From the NCBI GenBank assembly GCA_902762565.1, contig CACWOS010000056.1, positions 1 through 42,183 of the forward strand: a stretch of DNA of 42,183 nucleotides. Reading direction: 5' to 3'. Each line of letters opens with the position of its first letter. Within the stretch, counting starts at the first letter, position 1. The notes beneath the pieces were generated by a model. The model saw only the letters and a program-made list of their open reading frames with translations, did no database searches and was not told the DNA's origin. This document shows positions 29,984-39,128 of this stretch, one piece after another. Both the position numbers and the translations under genes were made by a program. The stretch is from an uncultured Prevotellaceae bacterium. Lineage in GTDB: Bacteria > Bacteroidota > Bacteroidia > Bacteroidales > Bacteroidaceae.

Positions 29984-32900
29984 ATGCAAATGGAGAGAAC
30001 GAAAAGATTCATTCTGAGTTGCCTGGTCTTGCTGCTGAGTACAATAATGTACGCGCAACAGGAGATTACAGGTTCGGTGACTGACGTCTTCGGACCAGTC
30101 ATCGGTGCTACTGTGATGGAGAAGGGTACGTCGAACGGTACGGTCACGGACTTCGACGGCAACTTCAAGCTGAAGGTGAAGGCTGGCACGACACTGGTGT
30201 TCAGCTATGTGGGTTATCTGAATCAGGAACTGCCTGCCAAGAACGGAATGCAGGTGGAGATGAAGGAGGATAGCAAACAACTGCAGGAAGTGGTGGTGAC
30301 GGGTTATACCACGCAGCGCAAGGCCGACCTGACGGGTGCTATCTCGACGGTTAGCGTCGACGAGATGGCCAAGCAGAACGAGAACAACCCGATGAAGGCG
30401 TTACAAGGTCGTGTGCCGGGTATGAACATCTCGGCAGACGGTTCGCCATCAGGTGCTGCTACCGTCCGCATCCGTGGTGTCGGAACGCTGAACGACAACG
30501 ACCCGCTGTACATCATCGACGGTGTGCCCACGAAGTCCGGCATGCACGAGTTGAACGGTAACGACATCGAGAGCATCCAGGTACTGAAGGATGCCGCTTC
30601 AGCCTCTATCTACGGTTCGCGCGCAGCCAACGGTGTGATCATCATCACCACCAAGCGTGGCAAGAGCGGACAGGTGAAGGTGAATCTGGATGCCAGTCTG
30701 GCCATCTCGACGTATGCCCACCGCATGAAGGTGCTGAACGCCGAGGAGTGGGGCCGCGCCTTCTGGCAGGCCAATGTCAACGACGGTGTGAACCCCAACA
30801 ACAATTCGCTGGGTTACCACTTCGACTGGCAGTACGACCAGAACGGCAACCCGCAGTTGAACAAGGTGACCATGCAGAAATACCTGGACGACGCCAACAC
30901 GATTCCCGCATCAGACACGGACTGGTTCAAGGAGACCACCCGCACCGGTGTCATTCAGAACTACAACGTCAGCGTGAGCAACGGCTCGGAGCGCGGTTCA
31001 AGTTTCTTCTCGCTGGGCTATTACAAGAACCTGGGTGTCATCAAGAATACCGACTTCGAACGCTTCTCAGCACGTATGAATGCCGACTACAAGCTGTTTG
31101 GCGACATACTGACCATCGGTGAGCACTTCACGCTGAACCGTACCAGCGAGGTTGCGGCCCCTGGCGGTTTCCTCGGCAATGTGCTGCAGTACAACCCCTC
31201 GTTCCCTATCTATAATACGAAAGGCGAGTTTGCCAACCTGACCGGCAGCTATTCTGACCGTGAGAATCCGGTAGAAGTGCTGGACCGCATCAAGGACAAC
31301 CGATACACCTACTGGCGTACCTTCGGCGACGTGTTCATCAGCTTGCAGCCTATCAAGAACCTGACGCTGAAGACCACCTTCGGTATTGATTATGCACAGA
31401 AGAAGCAGCGTTTCTTCACCTATCCTATCAAGAACGGTAACGTGGCCAACAGCGACAATGCCGTCGAGGCCAAGCAAGAGCACTGGATGAAGTGGATGTG
31501 GAACGCCATAGCCACCTATAACCTGGAAATCGGTAAGCACCGTGCCGACGCACTGGTGGGTATTGAGCTGAACCGCCAGGACAACGAATACTTCTCAGGC
31601 AAGCGCTACGAGTATGCCGTACTGACTCCCGACTTTATGTGGCCGGATGCAGGTTCAGGCCGTCAGCAGGCCTTCGGTTCAGGCGACGGCTTCTCACTCG
31701 TGTCGTTCTTCGGTAAGATCAACTACACCTACAACGACAAATACCTGGCCAGCGTAACGATACGCCGTGACGGTTCCAGCCGTTTCGGTAAGAACAACCA
31801 GTATGGTACCTTCCCGTCAGTCAGTGCCGGTTGGCGCATCTCTGAGGAGAAGTTCATGGAGCCTACCAAGAAATGGCTTGACAACCTGAAGCTGCGTGCC
31901 TCATGGGGTCAGACCGGTAACCAGGAGATTTCCAATATAGCCCGTTACACCATCTATAAAGCCAACTACGGTGAAGCCCAGTTCGGTGGCCAGAGCTACG
32001 GTACGAGCTACGATATCCAGGGAACGAACGGCGGTCACACCCTTGACTCAGGTTTCAAGCGCGACCAGTTAGGAAACGACGACATCAAGTGGGAGACCAC
32101 CACGCAGACCAACCTCGGTTTTGATTTCGGACTGTTCCACAACTCACTCTACGGATCGTTCGAGTGGTACTACAAGAAGACCAAGGACATCCTGGTGTTC
32201 ATGCCCGGTATCGGTATCATGGGTGAAGGCAGTTCCAAGTGGATCAATGCCGGCGAGGTAGAGAACAAAGGTTTTGAATTCAATGTGGGCTATCGTGGTT
32301 CGAAGGGCCACTTCAGCTACGACATTGCCGGTAACATCAGCACTAACCGCAACAAGGTTACCAAGCTGCCCGAGACCATTGCCTCGAAGGGAACCTTCGG
32401 CGGTAGCGGCGTGAAGAGTGTCGTAGGTCACCCCATCAACTCGTATGTGGGATATATCTATGACGGTATCTTCAAGAGCCAGGAAGAGGTTGACAACCAC
32501 GCCACCCAGGAAGGTGCTGCCGTTGGTCGTATGCGCTTCAAGGATATTGACGGCAACGGTATCATCAACGAGGCCGACCAGGACTGGATATACGATCCGA
32601 CACCCGACTTCACCTACGGTCTGAACATCTACCTGCAGTACAAGAACTTCGACTTCACCATGTTCTGGCAGGGTGTTCAGGGTGTTGACGCACTGACCAC
32701 CGTAAAACCCGGTGACGACACGAATGGCGGATACAAAGTACAGACAGACCTCTGGGCCGGTGTGAACGTGGCCTATCTGAACAAGGGAGACCGCGTGCTG
32801 GACGCTTGGACGCCCGCGAACTACGGTTCCAACATTCCCGCCCTGTCACTTTACGATAATAATAACGAGAAACGCTTCTCGTCATACTATGTAGAAAATG

Positions 32901-33115
32901 GTTCATACCTGAAGTTGCGCACCATACAGCTGGGTTACAACCTGCCGAAGTCGCTGACAGAGAAACTGCACATCACCAAGATTCGCACCTATGTCTCTGC
33001 CCAGAACCTGCTGACCATCAAGAGCAAGAAGTTTACAGGTGTAGACCCTGAGAATCCGCTCTTCGGCTATCCTATCCCTCTTAACGTGACATTTGGTTTT
33101 AATGTATCATTCTAA
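29984..33115 (+). CDS. SusC-like TonB-dependent transporter
   Basis: A 1043-aa outer-membrane transporter. The start at 29984 (or 29990) is set by the -7 box at 29938; the frame is open upstream. Signal peptide MERTKRFILSCLVLLLSTIM, then a carboxypeptidase-regulatory-like domain (EITGSVTDVFGPVIGATVME), a TonB box-like QEVVVTGY, the plug with ALQGRVPGMNI and DPLYIIDGVPTKSG, SIQVLKDAASASIYGSRAA, and a large beta-barrel ending FGFNVSF. It imports oligosaccharides captured by the SusD-like partner encoded 13 bp downstream. Fructan specificity is inferred from the locus. Complete. Confidence 0.93.
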   Translation: MQMERTKRFILSCLVLLLSTIMYAQQEITGSVTDVFGPVIGATVMEKGTSNGTVTDFDGNFKLKVKAGTTLVFSYVGYLNQELPAKNGMQVEMKEDSKQLQEVVVTGYTTQRKADLTGAISTVSVDEMAKQNENNPMKALQGRVPGMNISADGSPSGAATVRIRGVGTLNDNDPLYIIDGVPTKSGMHELNGNDIESIQVLKDAASASIYGSRAANGVIIITTKRGKSGQVKVNLDASLAISTYAHRMKVLNAEEWGRAFWQANVNDGVNPNNNSLGYHFDWQYDQNGNPQLNKVTMQKYLDDANTIPASDTDWFKETTRTGVIQNYNVSVSNGSERGSSFFSLGYYKNLGVIKNTDFERFSARMNADYKLFGDILTIGEHFTLNRTSEVAAPGGFLGNVLQYNPSFPIYNTKGEFANLTGSYSDRENPVEVLDRIKDNRYTYWRTFGDVFISLQPIKNLTLKTTFGIDYAQKKQRFFTYPIKNGNVANSDNAVEAKQEHWMKWMWNAIATYNLEIGKHRADALVGIELNRQDNEYFSGKRYEYAVLTPDFMWPDAGSGRQQAFGSGDGFSLVSFFGKINYTYNDKYLASVTIRRDGSSRFGKNNQYGTFPSVSAGWRISEEKFMEPTKKWLDNLKLRASWGQTGNQEISNIARYTIYKANYGEAQFGGQSYGTSYDIQGTNGGHTLDSGFKRDQLGNDDIKWETTTQTNLGFDFGLFHNSLYGSFEWYYKKTKDILVFMPGIGIMGEGSSKWINAGEVENKGFEFNVGYRGSKGHFSYDIAGNISTNRNKVTKLPETIASKGTFGGSGVKSVVGHPINSYVGYIYDGIFKSQEEVDNHATQEGAAVGRMRFKDIDGNGIINEADQDWIYDPTPDFTYGLNIYLQYKNFDFTMFWQGVQGVDALTTVKPGDDTNGGYKVQTDLWAGVNVAYLNKGDRVLDAWTPANYGSNIPALSLYDNNNEKRFSSYYVENGSYLKLRTIQLGYNLPKSLTEKLHITKIRTYVSAQNLLTIKSKKFTGVDPENPLFGYPIPLNVTFGFNVSF

Positions 33116-33128
33116 AAACGAAAGCTAT

Positions 33129-34862
33129 ATGAAAAAGATATTGAATATCATCTGTACCGCCTGCGTGGTTTGCGGACTGACCGCTTGCTCTGACTTCCTG
33201 GAAGATCAGAAGCCGCAGGGTACGCTCTCGGAAAACGAGGTCAATACCCCTGATAAGGTAGACAACCTGGTAATCTCAGCCTATGCTATCTTCACCACTG
33301 CCGAGGATATCAACTCTTCGTTCTCCATGTGGAACTTCGACGTGCGCAGTGACGATGCCTACAAAGGCGGTTCGTCAACCAACGACGGTGACGTGTTCCA
33401 CCAGCTGGAGGTGGAGAAGGGTGTGCTGACCACTAACTGGAACATCAACGATATGTGGGTGCGTCTGTACAATACACTCTCACGTGTGAACACTGCCATT
33501 GCCGTGATTGAGAAGTGCGATGACAGCTATCAACTGAAGGCCCAGCGCATGGCAGAGATGAAGTTCTTGCGTGCCTATGCTCACTTCCTGCTGAAGCGAC
33601 TCTACAAGAACATTCCCTTCGTGATGGATGCCAACATGTCAGAGGAGCAGTACAACACGCTGTCGAACCGCGAATATAACAATGACGAGGGTTGGGCTCT
33701 CATTGCCAAGGAAGTGGAAGAAGCCTATGCCAATCTGCCTGTGAAGCAAGCCGACAAGGGCCGTCCCACCAAGGCTGCCGCTGCTGCCTTCCTGGCAAAG
33801 ATCTATCTCTACAAGGCTTATCGCCAGGATGATGCCAACACCAACCAGGTGACCAGCATCAACCAGGACGATCTGAAGAAAGTGGTAGAATACACAGCTC
33901 CCGCTATCTATGAGGAAGGAGGCTATGGTCTGGAGAACGACTTCCATAACAACTTCCGTCCTGAGACCCAGTATGAGAACGGCATAGAGAGCATCTGGGC
34001 CATCCAGTACTCTATCAACGACGGTTCTACATACGGTAACCTGAACTGGAGCTACGGACTGATCGTACCGAATATTCCTGACGTGACCGATGGCGGCTGC
34101 GACTTCTACAAGCCTACACAGAACCTGGTCAACTCATTCAAGACCAATGCTGACGGTCTGCCTATGGCCAACTATAACGATGCCAATTACGACATGACCG
34201 TTGACAATGCCGACCCACGCCTGTTCCTCACCGTAGGAATCACCGGTCTGCCTTATATGTTCAACAAGAAATATATCATGGACAGAACACCGGCATGGAG
34301 CCGTTCGGGTGGTATCTATGGCTACTACGTCACCTTGAAGCACAACGTAGACCCCGACCTGATCGGTTCATACCTGATTCGTGGTTCCTACTGGGCATCT
34401 CCGATGAACCGTATCGTCTTCCGCTATGCTGACGTGCTGCTGATGCGTGCCGAGGCTTTGGCACAGCTCGGACAGGTCGATCAGGCCATTCCGCTGGTTA
34501 ACCAGCTGCGCGATCGTGCTGCCAAGAGCACCCAGATGATAGCAGACTATGAGAGCCGCTACGGCGTGCATCCTTACTGTAAGCCCTATAAAGGTTCTTA
34601 TTCAAAGGAAGAGGCTATTAAGATTGTAAAGACGGAGCGCCGCCTGGAGATGGCTCTGGAGAGCGAACGCTTCTTCGACCTCGTGCGCTGGGGTGACGCG
34701 CCTGCTGTCATTACCAGTTATGTCACCAAGGAGAAAGAACGCGTGTCTTACCTCGGGGAAGCACAATTCACCCAGAACCGCGACGAGTATCTTCCCATTC
34801 CTCATGAGCAGATATCCTCATCGAATGGCCATTATGTCCAGAACATCAACTGGGGAAAGTAA
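33129..34862 (+). CDS. SusD-like surface glycan-binding lipoprotein
   Basis: A 577-aa RagB/SusD family protein. The start at 33129 gives MKKILNIICTACVVCGLTAC with lipobox LTAC; the frame open from 33093 would overlap susC and lacks a signal. Mature part: SDFLEDQKPQGTLSENEV, TPR-like helices (AEMKFLRAYAHFLLKRLY), AAAAAFLAKIYLYKAYRQDD, and a C-terminal block with FRYADVLLMRAEALAQLGQ and TERRLEMALESERFFDLVRW, then YLPIPHEQI, all standard for SusD. It caps the SusC barrel and binds the glycan at the surface. 6 bp before the next lipoprotein gene, same operon. Confidence 0.93.
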   Translation: MKKILNIICTACVVCGLTACSDFLEDQKPQGTLSENEVNTPDKVDNLVISAYAIFTTAEDINSSFSMWNFDVRSDDAYKGGSSTNDGDVFHQLEVEKGVLTTNWNINDMWVRLYNTLSRVNTAIAVIEKCDDSYQLKAQRMAEMKFLRAYAHFLLKRLYKNIPFVMDANMSEEQYNTLSNREYNNDEGWALIAKEVEEAYANLPVKQADKGRPTKAAAAAFLAKIYLYKAYRQDDANTNQVTSINQDDLKKVVEYTAPAIYEEGGYGLENDFHNNFRPETQYENGIESIWAIQYSINDGSTYGNLNWSYGLIVPNIPDVTDGGCDFYKPTQNLVNSFKTNADGLPMANYNDANYDMTVDNADPRLFLTVGITGLPYMFNKKYIMDRTPAWSRSGGIYGYYVTLKHNVDPDLIGSYLIRGSYWASPMNRIVFRYADVLLMRAEALAQLGQVDQAIPLVNQLRDRAAKSTQMIADYESRYGVHPYCKPYKGSYSKEEAIKIVKTERRLEMALESERFFDLVRWGDAPAVITSYVTKEKERVSYLGEAQFTQNRDEYLPIPHEQISSSNGHYVQNINWGK

Positions 34863-34868
34863 AAATCA

Positions 34869-36275
34869 ATGAAAACCAGAAAAAAGATCATTATGAAGAC
34901 AATAATATATTCTGCATTTGCATTTCTGATGTCTGTCATGGCACTGACAGCATGCTCAAGTGACAATGTCAGCGGATTGGCTTTGTCAGGCGATTGCATG
35001 GTAGAATCGTTTGAACTCGACGGCACCTATACAGGTGTTATAGACCTGTCAAAACGTACCATCAAGGTGAAAGTTCCTGTTGACTTCAATGGTAAGTCGC
35101 AGATGAAGATTACCAAGCTCGGCATCTCGAATGGCGCACAGGCTAATATGGCTGTCGGTATGGTGGCTGACTTCTCGGCTGCCCAGTCATTACATGTCAC
35201 TAACGGAGACCTCTTCCTGGACTGGACGGTGAACGTGAAGAACGACGAGGCTCGTATTACCTCGTTTATCATCAACGACACCTACAAGGCTACCATCAAC
35301 GAGGAAGAGCACACGATTACGGCATTCCTGCCTTCAACTGTTGACGTCAGCAAGATTATACCTACCATTACACTGAGTGAGGATGCTACCATCACACCTA
35401 TGGGCGGCGTGGTAACCGACTTCACCAATCCTGTTACCTATACTGTAAAGGACAATACGGCAACAGCAACCTACACGGTTACCATTCAGACCGTAAGTGC
35501 TCCGAAGGCCATCTTCCTGGGCAGCGCCAAGGCTACCAAGATAGAAGACCTCGTCGGTGAGGAACAGGAGGCTTGTAAGTGGATGCTTGCTAACATTGAA
35601 CAGTCTGTCTTCGTATCATGGGGCGATATGGCCAATATGGACCTCTCGAAGTGTGAAGTCATCTTCTGGCACTGGCAGCACCAGCCGTCAGAGAACCTGA
35701 CAGACTTTGAAACCGGTGCCACTTCGACAGCAATGGCTTACCGCAACAAGTTGCTTGACTACTATAAGAACGGCGGTGCCTTCATCCTGGGCCGTGCGGC
35801 CGTCAACTTCGCTGCATCGCTGGGTGCTGTCAAGGATAAGCTCTGTGCAAACAACTGCTGGGGTGCCAGTGACGACGGTGGTGATATCATCAATCCCGGT
35901 GGCGAGTGGAGCTTCCTGCCCAACGACGCTTCTCACCCCATCTGGCAGAACCTCGTAGGTGGTAACGACAAGATTATTACTACCGATGGCGGATACAAGA
36001 TATCCAACTGCGTATCTCAGTGGGGTGCCTGGACCTTCAACGGCTTTGCCGATTGGGAGACAAAGACAGGATGCAAGGCCCTGGGACATGGCGGTGACGG
36101 TGCCGTCGTCGTCTGGGAGGCTCCTGCCTACAACGGAACGTTCGGAAAGGGTGGTATCATCTGCTTCGGTTCGGGCTGCTATGACTGGTATTCTCCGAAT
36201 CCTTACGAGTCATATTACCACGAGAATGTAGGCATTATGACAGGTAATGCTTTCAAATACCTTTCGGGAAAGTAA
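34869..36275 (+). CDS. Surface glycan-binding lipoprotein, DUF4960-type
   Basis: A 468-aa lipoprotein (signal ending SVMALTAC; start 34869 or the inner ATG 34893). Two Ig-like beta domains (about 30-115, with VSGLALSGDCMVESFELDGT, and 120-205, with ARITSFIINDTYKATINEEE) are followed by a C-terminal domain (about 215-465) with KAIFLGSAKATKIEDL and VIFWHWQHQPSENL, the latter Trp-rich. Position after susD and this layout match the DUF4960 proteins of Bacteroides fructan loci, such as the levan-binding BT1761 as I recall. Probable role: surface capture of fructan chains. The signal peptide is very similar to that of the next gene product. Confidence 0.8.
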   Translation: MKTRKKIIMKTIIYSAFAFLMSVMALTACSSDNVSGLALSGDCMVESFELDGTYTGVIDLSKRTIKVKVPVDFNGKSQMKITKLGISNGAQANMAVGMVADFSAAQSLHVTNGDLFLDWTVNVKNDEARITSFIINDTYKATINEEEHTITAFLPSTVDVSKIIPTITLSEDATITPMGGVVTDFTNPVTYTVKDNTATATYTVTIQTVSAPKAIFLGSAKATKIEDLVGEEQEACKWMLANIEQSVFVSWGDMANMDLSKCEVIFWHWQHQPSENLTDFETGATSTAMAYRNKLLDYYKNGGAFILGRAAVNFAASLGAVKDKLCANNCWGASDDGGDIINPGGEWSFLPNDASHPIWQNLVGGNDKIITTDGGYKISNCVSQWGAWTFNGFADWETKTGCKALGHGGDGAVVVWEAPAYNGTFGKGGIICFGSGCYDWYSPNPYESYYHENVGIMTGNAFKYLSGK

Positions 36276-36300
36276 ATAATGGCGTTTAACATTTTTATCA

Positions 36301-37923
36301 ATGAATAAAGTTATGAAAACAACGATATATTCTGTATTCGCAATCATGCTGTCAGCCTCTGGGCTGATGGCATGCAGCGACGACGATTTCGGACCAGACC
36401 CTGCTAAGAACTGGGCAGAAACGACCACCTTCTTTGCACCTACTGATGATGCAGGATTCAATACTTATTACATGCCTGCAATTGGCCGTGTGGGTGATCC
36501 GATGCCTTTCTATGACAAAAAGGCCGGCGAGTTCAAGGTGCTCTATCTGCAGGAGTTTGACAACAACCCCCCGTTCCGCTTCCACCCCATCTGGGGCTTG
36601 AGGACTACAGACGGTGCCAACTACCAGTCGATGGGTGAGGTGTTGCCTACGGCTACCAACGACTATGCGCAGGATGCCGCTCTGGGTACTGGCTGCGCCG
36701 TGTATAACGAGAAGGAAGGCCTGTACTATATCTATTATACGGGACATAACGGCAATTGCAGCAGCCGTGAGGTCGTGCTGCGCGCTACGTCGCCTGACTT
36801 CAAGACATGGACCAAGGATGTGGCGTGGTCGATCAAGGGAGTGGAGTATGGCTATTCGGGCAATGATTTCCGTGACCCGCAGATCTTCACCACCGATGAC
36901 GGTGTCTACCACATGGTCATCTCTACCTATCCCTCATGGGGCGGTGATCCTAAGTTTGCTGAGTTCAAGTCTAACGACATGAAGACATGGGAGCATGTGG
37001 GCATGTTCAATATGATTTGGGACCGTATGCTGGAGTGTCCTGACATCTTCAAGATGGGCAACTACTGGTATCTCGTGTTCAGCCAGAGCAACAGAGCTTC
37101 ATGGAGCCGTAAGGTGAAGTACATGGTGGCTACGTCATGGGAAGGGCTGAAAGACTGCTTTAACAGCGGTCCTAAGTGGCCTGCCGACGGTCCTCTAGGG
37201 CGTGAGGGAACACTTGACACACGTGCGTTCTATGCTGCCAAGACGGCTTCCAACGGTACAGACCGTTATATCTGGGGATGGAGTCCGTATCGTTCGGGAA
37301 AAGACATCCACGAAAAGAACATCAATGTAGGTGCCGATGGTGAGCCCAACTGGAGTGGTGCACTGGTTTGCCACAAGATTATCCAGCATGAAGACGGAAC
37401 GCTGACGCTGGGCGCCGTGCCTGCCATAGCAGCAAAGTATACGAAGCAGCAGCCTGTCAACGTGATGGCCAGCAATGGGTATAATAACGGCACGCTGAGC
37501 GGTGAGGGTGCCTATGTGCTCTACAACCGTCTGGGCACTTGCAACCACATCACGTTCACCGTGAAGACTGCCGGTGACGAGGATAATTTTGGTGTATCAT
37601 TTGTCCGTGATACTGATGCCAAGAAGTATTACACCATGATGGTTAATTCCGAGGAGTATGGTACTGCACGTAAGGTGAACTTCGAGCAGGAAGGTCCAGA
37701 GGGTAAGGGATATATTGTAGGTGCTGACGGCTATGGCTTCTATCGCCCGGCAGACAACACTTATAAGGTAGACATCTATACCGACAACTCGGTGGTTGTG
37801 ATGTACATCAATGACAATGTATGCAGTACACAGCGTATCTATGGCATCCAGAAGAATTGCTGGAGCATCAACAGCTACGGTGGCAGCATTACTGTCAGTG
37901 ACGTGAAGGTTAGCCAGCAGTAA
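36301..37923 (+). CDS. Surface GH32-like lipoprotein, probable endo-fructanase
   Basis: A 540-aa lipoprotein (lipobox GLMAC, C25) of clan GH-J/GH32 fold with a C-terminal beta-sandwich (about 395-540). The five-blade propeller motifs are variant: the nucleophile position reads GRVGDPMPFYD (D66) in place of the usual WMNDPNG, while FRDP (190-193) and ECPDIF (E245, acid/base) are kept. This matches the DUF4975-containing GH32 group of Bacteroidetes. In fructan loci a surface GH32 of this position cuts the polymer internally for SusC/D uptake (BT1760 endo-levanase is the model). Alternative: a non-hydrolytic binding protein if the variant site is inactive. An inner ATG at 36313 is possible. Last gene of the susCD operon. 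Confidence 0.8.
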   Translation: MNKVMKTTIYSVFAIMLSASGLMACSDDDFGPDPAKNWAETTTFFAPTDDAGFNTYYMPAIGRVGDPMPFYDKKAGEFKVLYLQEFDNNPPFRFHPIWGLRTTDGANYQSMGEVLPTATNDYAQDAALGTGCAVYNEKEGLYYIYYTGHNGNCSSREVVLRATSPDFKTWTKDVAWSIKGVEYGYSGNDFRDPQIFTTDDGVYHMVISTYPSWGGDPKFAEFKSNDMKTWEHVGMFNMIWDRMLECPDIFKMGNYWYLVFSQSNRASWSRKVKYMVATSWEGLKDCFNSGPKWPADGPLGREGTLDTRAFYAAKTASNGTDRYIWGWSPYRSGKDIHEKNINVGADGEPNWSGALVCHKIIQHEDGTLTLGAVPAIAAKYTKQQPVNVMASNGYNNGTLSGEGAYVLYNRLGTCNHITFTVKTAGDEDNFGVSFVRDTDAKKYYTMMVNSEEYGTARKVNFEQEGPEGKGYIVGADGYGFYRPADNTYKVDIYTDNSVVVMYINDNVCSTQRIYGIQKNCWSINSYGGSITVSDVKVSQQ

Positions 37924-37946
37924 AGGCTTAGGCGTTTTTATGAATT

Positions 37947-37984
37947 ATCGTTCAATGTAGCAGAATGATGTTACATTGAACGAT
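37947..37984. promoter_or_regulatory. Operator upstream of the secreted two-repeat protein gene
   Basis: ATCGTTCAATGTA (37947-37959) and TACATTGAACGAT (37972-37984) are perfect 13-bp inverted repeats with a 12-nt spacer. The outer eight bases equal those of the susC operator; the inner bases and spacing differ. It also lies just after the stop of the preceding operon and could fold as an RNA hairpin. Confidence 0.75.
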
Positions 37985-38034
37985 TTCTTTTATTCTATGT
38001 AACATATCTTATTATTCGACAGGCCAGTTTGCAG

Positions 38035-38042
38035 TAATTTTG
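38035..38042 (+). promoter_or_regulatory. Promoter of the secreted two-repeat protein gene
   Basis: TAATTTTG at 38035-38042, about 40 nt before the ATG at 38083; the operator dyad ends 50 bp upstream. Confidence 0.55.
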
Positions 38043-38082
38043 CACTCAGAAAATTTAATTATCTAACCCTTTAAATAACAAC

Positions 38083-38946
38083 ATGATGAAAAAAGTATTT
38101 TTACTCTTGTGCCTTTTGGCAACAACCACCATAGTTACGGCTACTGATCTGTGGGAAGGTACGCACACCGTAGACTGGTCTAACACGCTGACTATTGAGG
38201 CCGCAAAGTTTGCAGAAGCCCAGATAGGCCAGAAAATCGTCGTAGATTTCACTGACGCTACGGGTGAGGTCATCGAACTGCACAGCAACGGCGGCATGCT
38301 GCCTGGCACACGCTACGCCCACTTCCTCTATGCCGACCAGCACTCCATGGAAGTGTTCATCACCCCAGGCATGCTAACCTGTCTGAAAGAGCACGGCATG
38401 GAGATTTGTGGCAAAGGCTTCACCGCTACCAAGGTGTGGTACGGCGACGGCAAGGATAATGTCGATGGGAACACCGTCTGGACAGGCTACTTCTGGATGG
38501 ACGAATGGAGTACGTTAGAGGTGGCTAAGACCTCGTTCGATGGTATCAACTGGAACGACTACAAGGCCATCCGCTTCTATTCAGAGGCCAACCGCACTGA
38601 TTATGTCATCAATGTGCTCACGAAATGGGGTGATGGCGGCAAGTTGGGCGACCAGACCACGATGACCATGACTAACGAGTATGCCGAACTCAGCCTTGAT
38701 GGCATTAATATGGCTGCAAGTCTGGCCGACGTTGACAGACTGATGGTTCAGTGCAACAAAGAAGGCGGCAATCCCTTCAACTTCACAGCCATCGTGCTCG
38801 TCAAGAAGGAGGGTACGGGTATTAGCGCTACGCTAATGAATAGTGAGAAAGTGAATAGTGATGTTTACAACCTCGCTGGCCAGCGTGTGGCTCAGCCTCG
38901 AAAGGGCCTATATATTGTCAACGGAAAAAAGGTTTTAGTTAAATAA
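38083..38946 (+). CDS. Secreted two-repeat protein with C-terminal sorting-like tail
   Basis: A 287-aa protein with a classic signal peptide (MMKKVFLLLCLLATTTIVTA, no lipobox). Two beta-rich segments resemble each other: about 22-120 (LWEGTHTVDWSNTLTIEAAK) and about 131-255 (VWTGYFWMDEWSTLEVAKTS). Each starts with W-x-G followed by an acidic W-S/T strand, a layout often seen in carbohydrate-binding modules. The last 27 residues (VYNLAGQRVAQPRKGLYIVN and GKKVLVK) look like the Prevotella-type C-terminal sorting or tail domain. A short stretch before it (LMNSEKVNSDV) is coded by AATAGTGA-type repeats. It has its own operator and promoter between the two halves of the fructan locus. Possibly an extracellular fructan-binding protein; family not recognised. 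Confidence 0.75.
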   Translation: MMKKVFLLLCLLATTTIVTATDLWEGTHTVDWSNTLTIEAAKFAEAQIGQKIVVDFTDATGEVIELHSNGGMLPGTRYAHFLYADQHSMEVFITPGMLTCLKEHGMEICGKGFTATKVWYGDGKDNVDGNTVWTGYFWMDEWSTLEVAKTSFDGINWNDYKAIRFYSEANRTDYVINVLTKWGDGGKLGDQTTMTMTNEYAELSLDGINMAASLADVDRLMVQCNKEGGNPFNFTAIVLVKKEGTGISATLMNSEKVNSDVYNLAGQRVAQPRKGLYIVNGKKVLVK

Positions 38947-39007
38947 TAATTGGTAGTTTAGTTTTTTAAGTTCCTTGATAAGGAAAAAGATTGCTTTTCA
39001 GGATAAC

Positions 39008-39052
39008 ATTTATAGCAATAATGATGCAGTGAACGATTATTTATAGCAAATG
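39008..39052. promoter_or_regulatory. Operator-like site upstream of the GH32 fructanase
   Basis: TGAACGAT at 39030-39037 repeats the operator half-site. ATTTATAGCAA occurs twice as a direct repeat (39008-39018 and 39039-39049), 31 bp apart, about three helical turns. No mirror-image ATCGTTCA is found here. Confidence 0.55.
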
Positions 39053-39087
39053 TAACAGAAATAACAGCGTATTAGCGAGAAATCCTG

Positions 39088-39095
39088 TATCTTTG
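39088..39095 (+). promoter_or_regulatory. Promoter of the GH32-permease-kinase unit
   Basis: TATCTTTG at 39088-39095, about 33 nt before the ATG at 39129. The operator-like site ends about 35 bp upstream. Confidence 0.65.
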
Positions 39096-39128
39096 CAGCA
39101 GATTTTTAATAACTAAAGACAAATAAGC

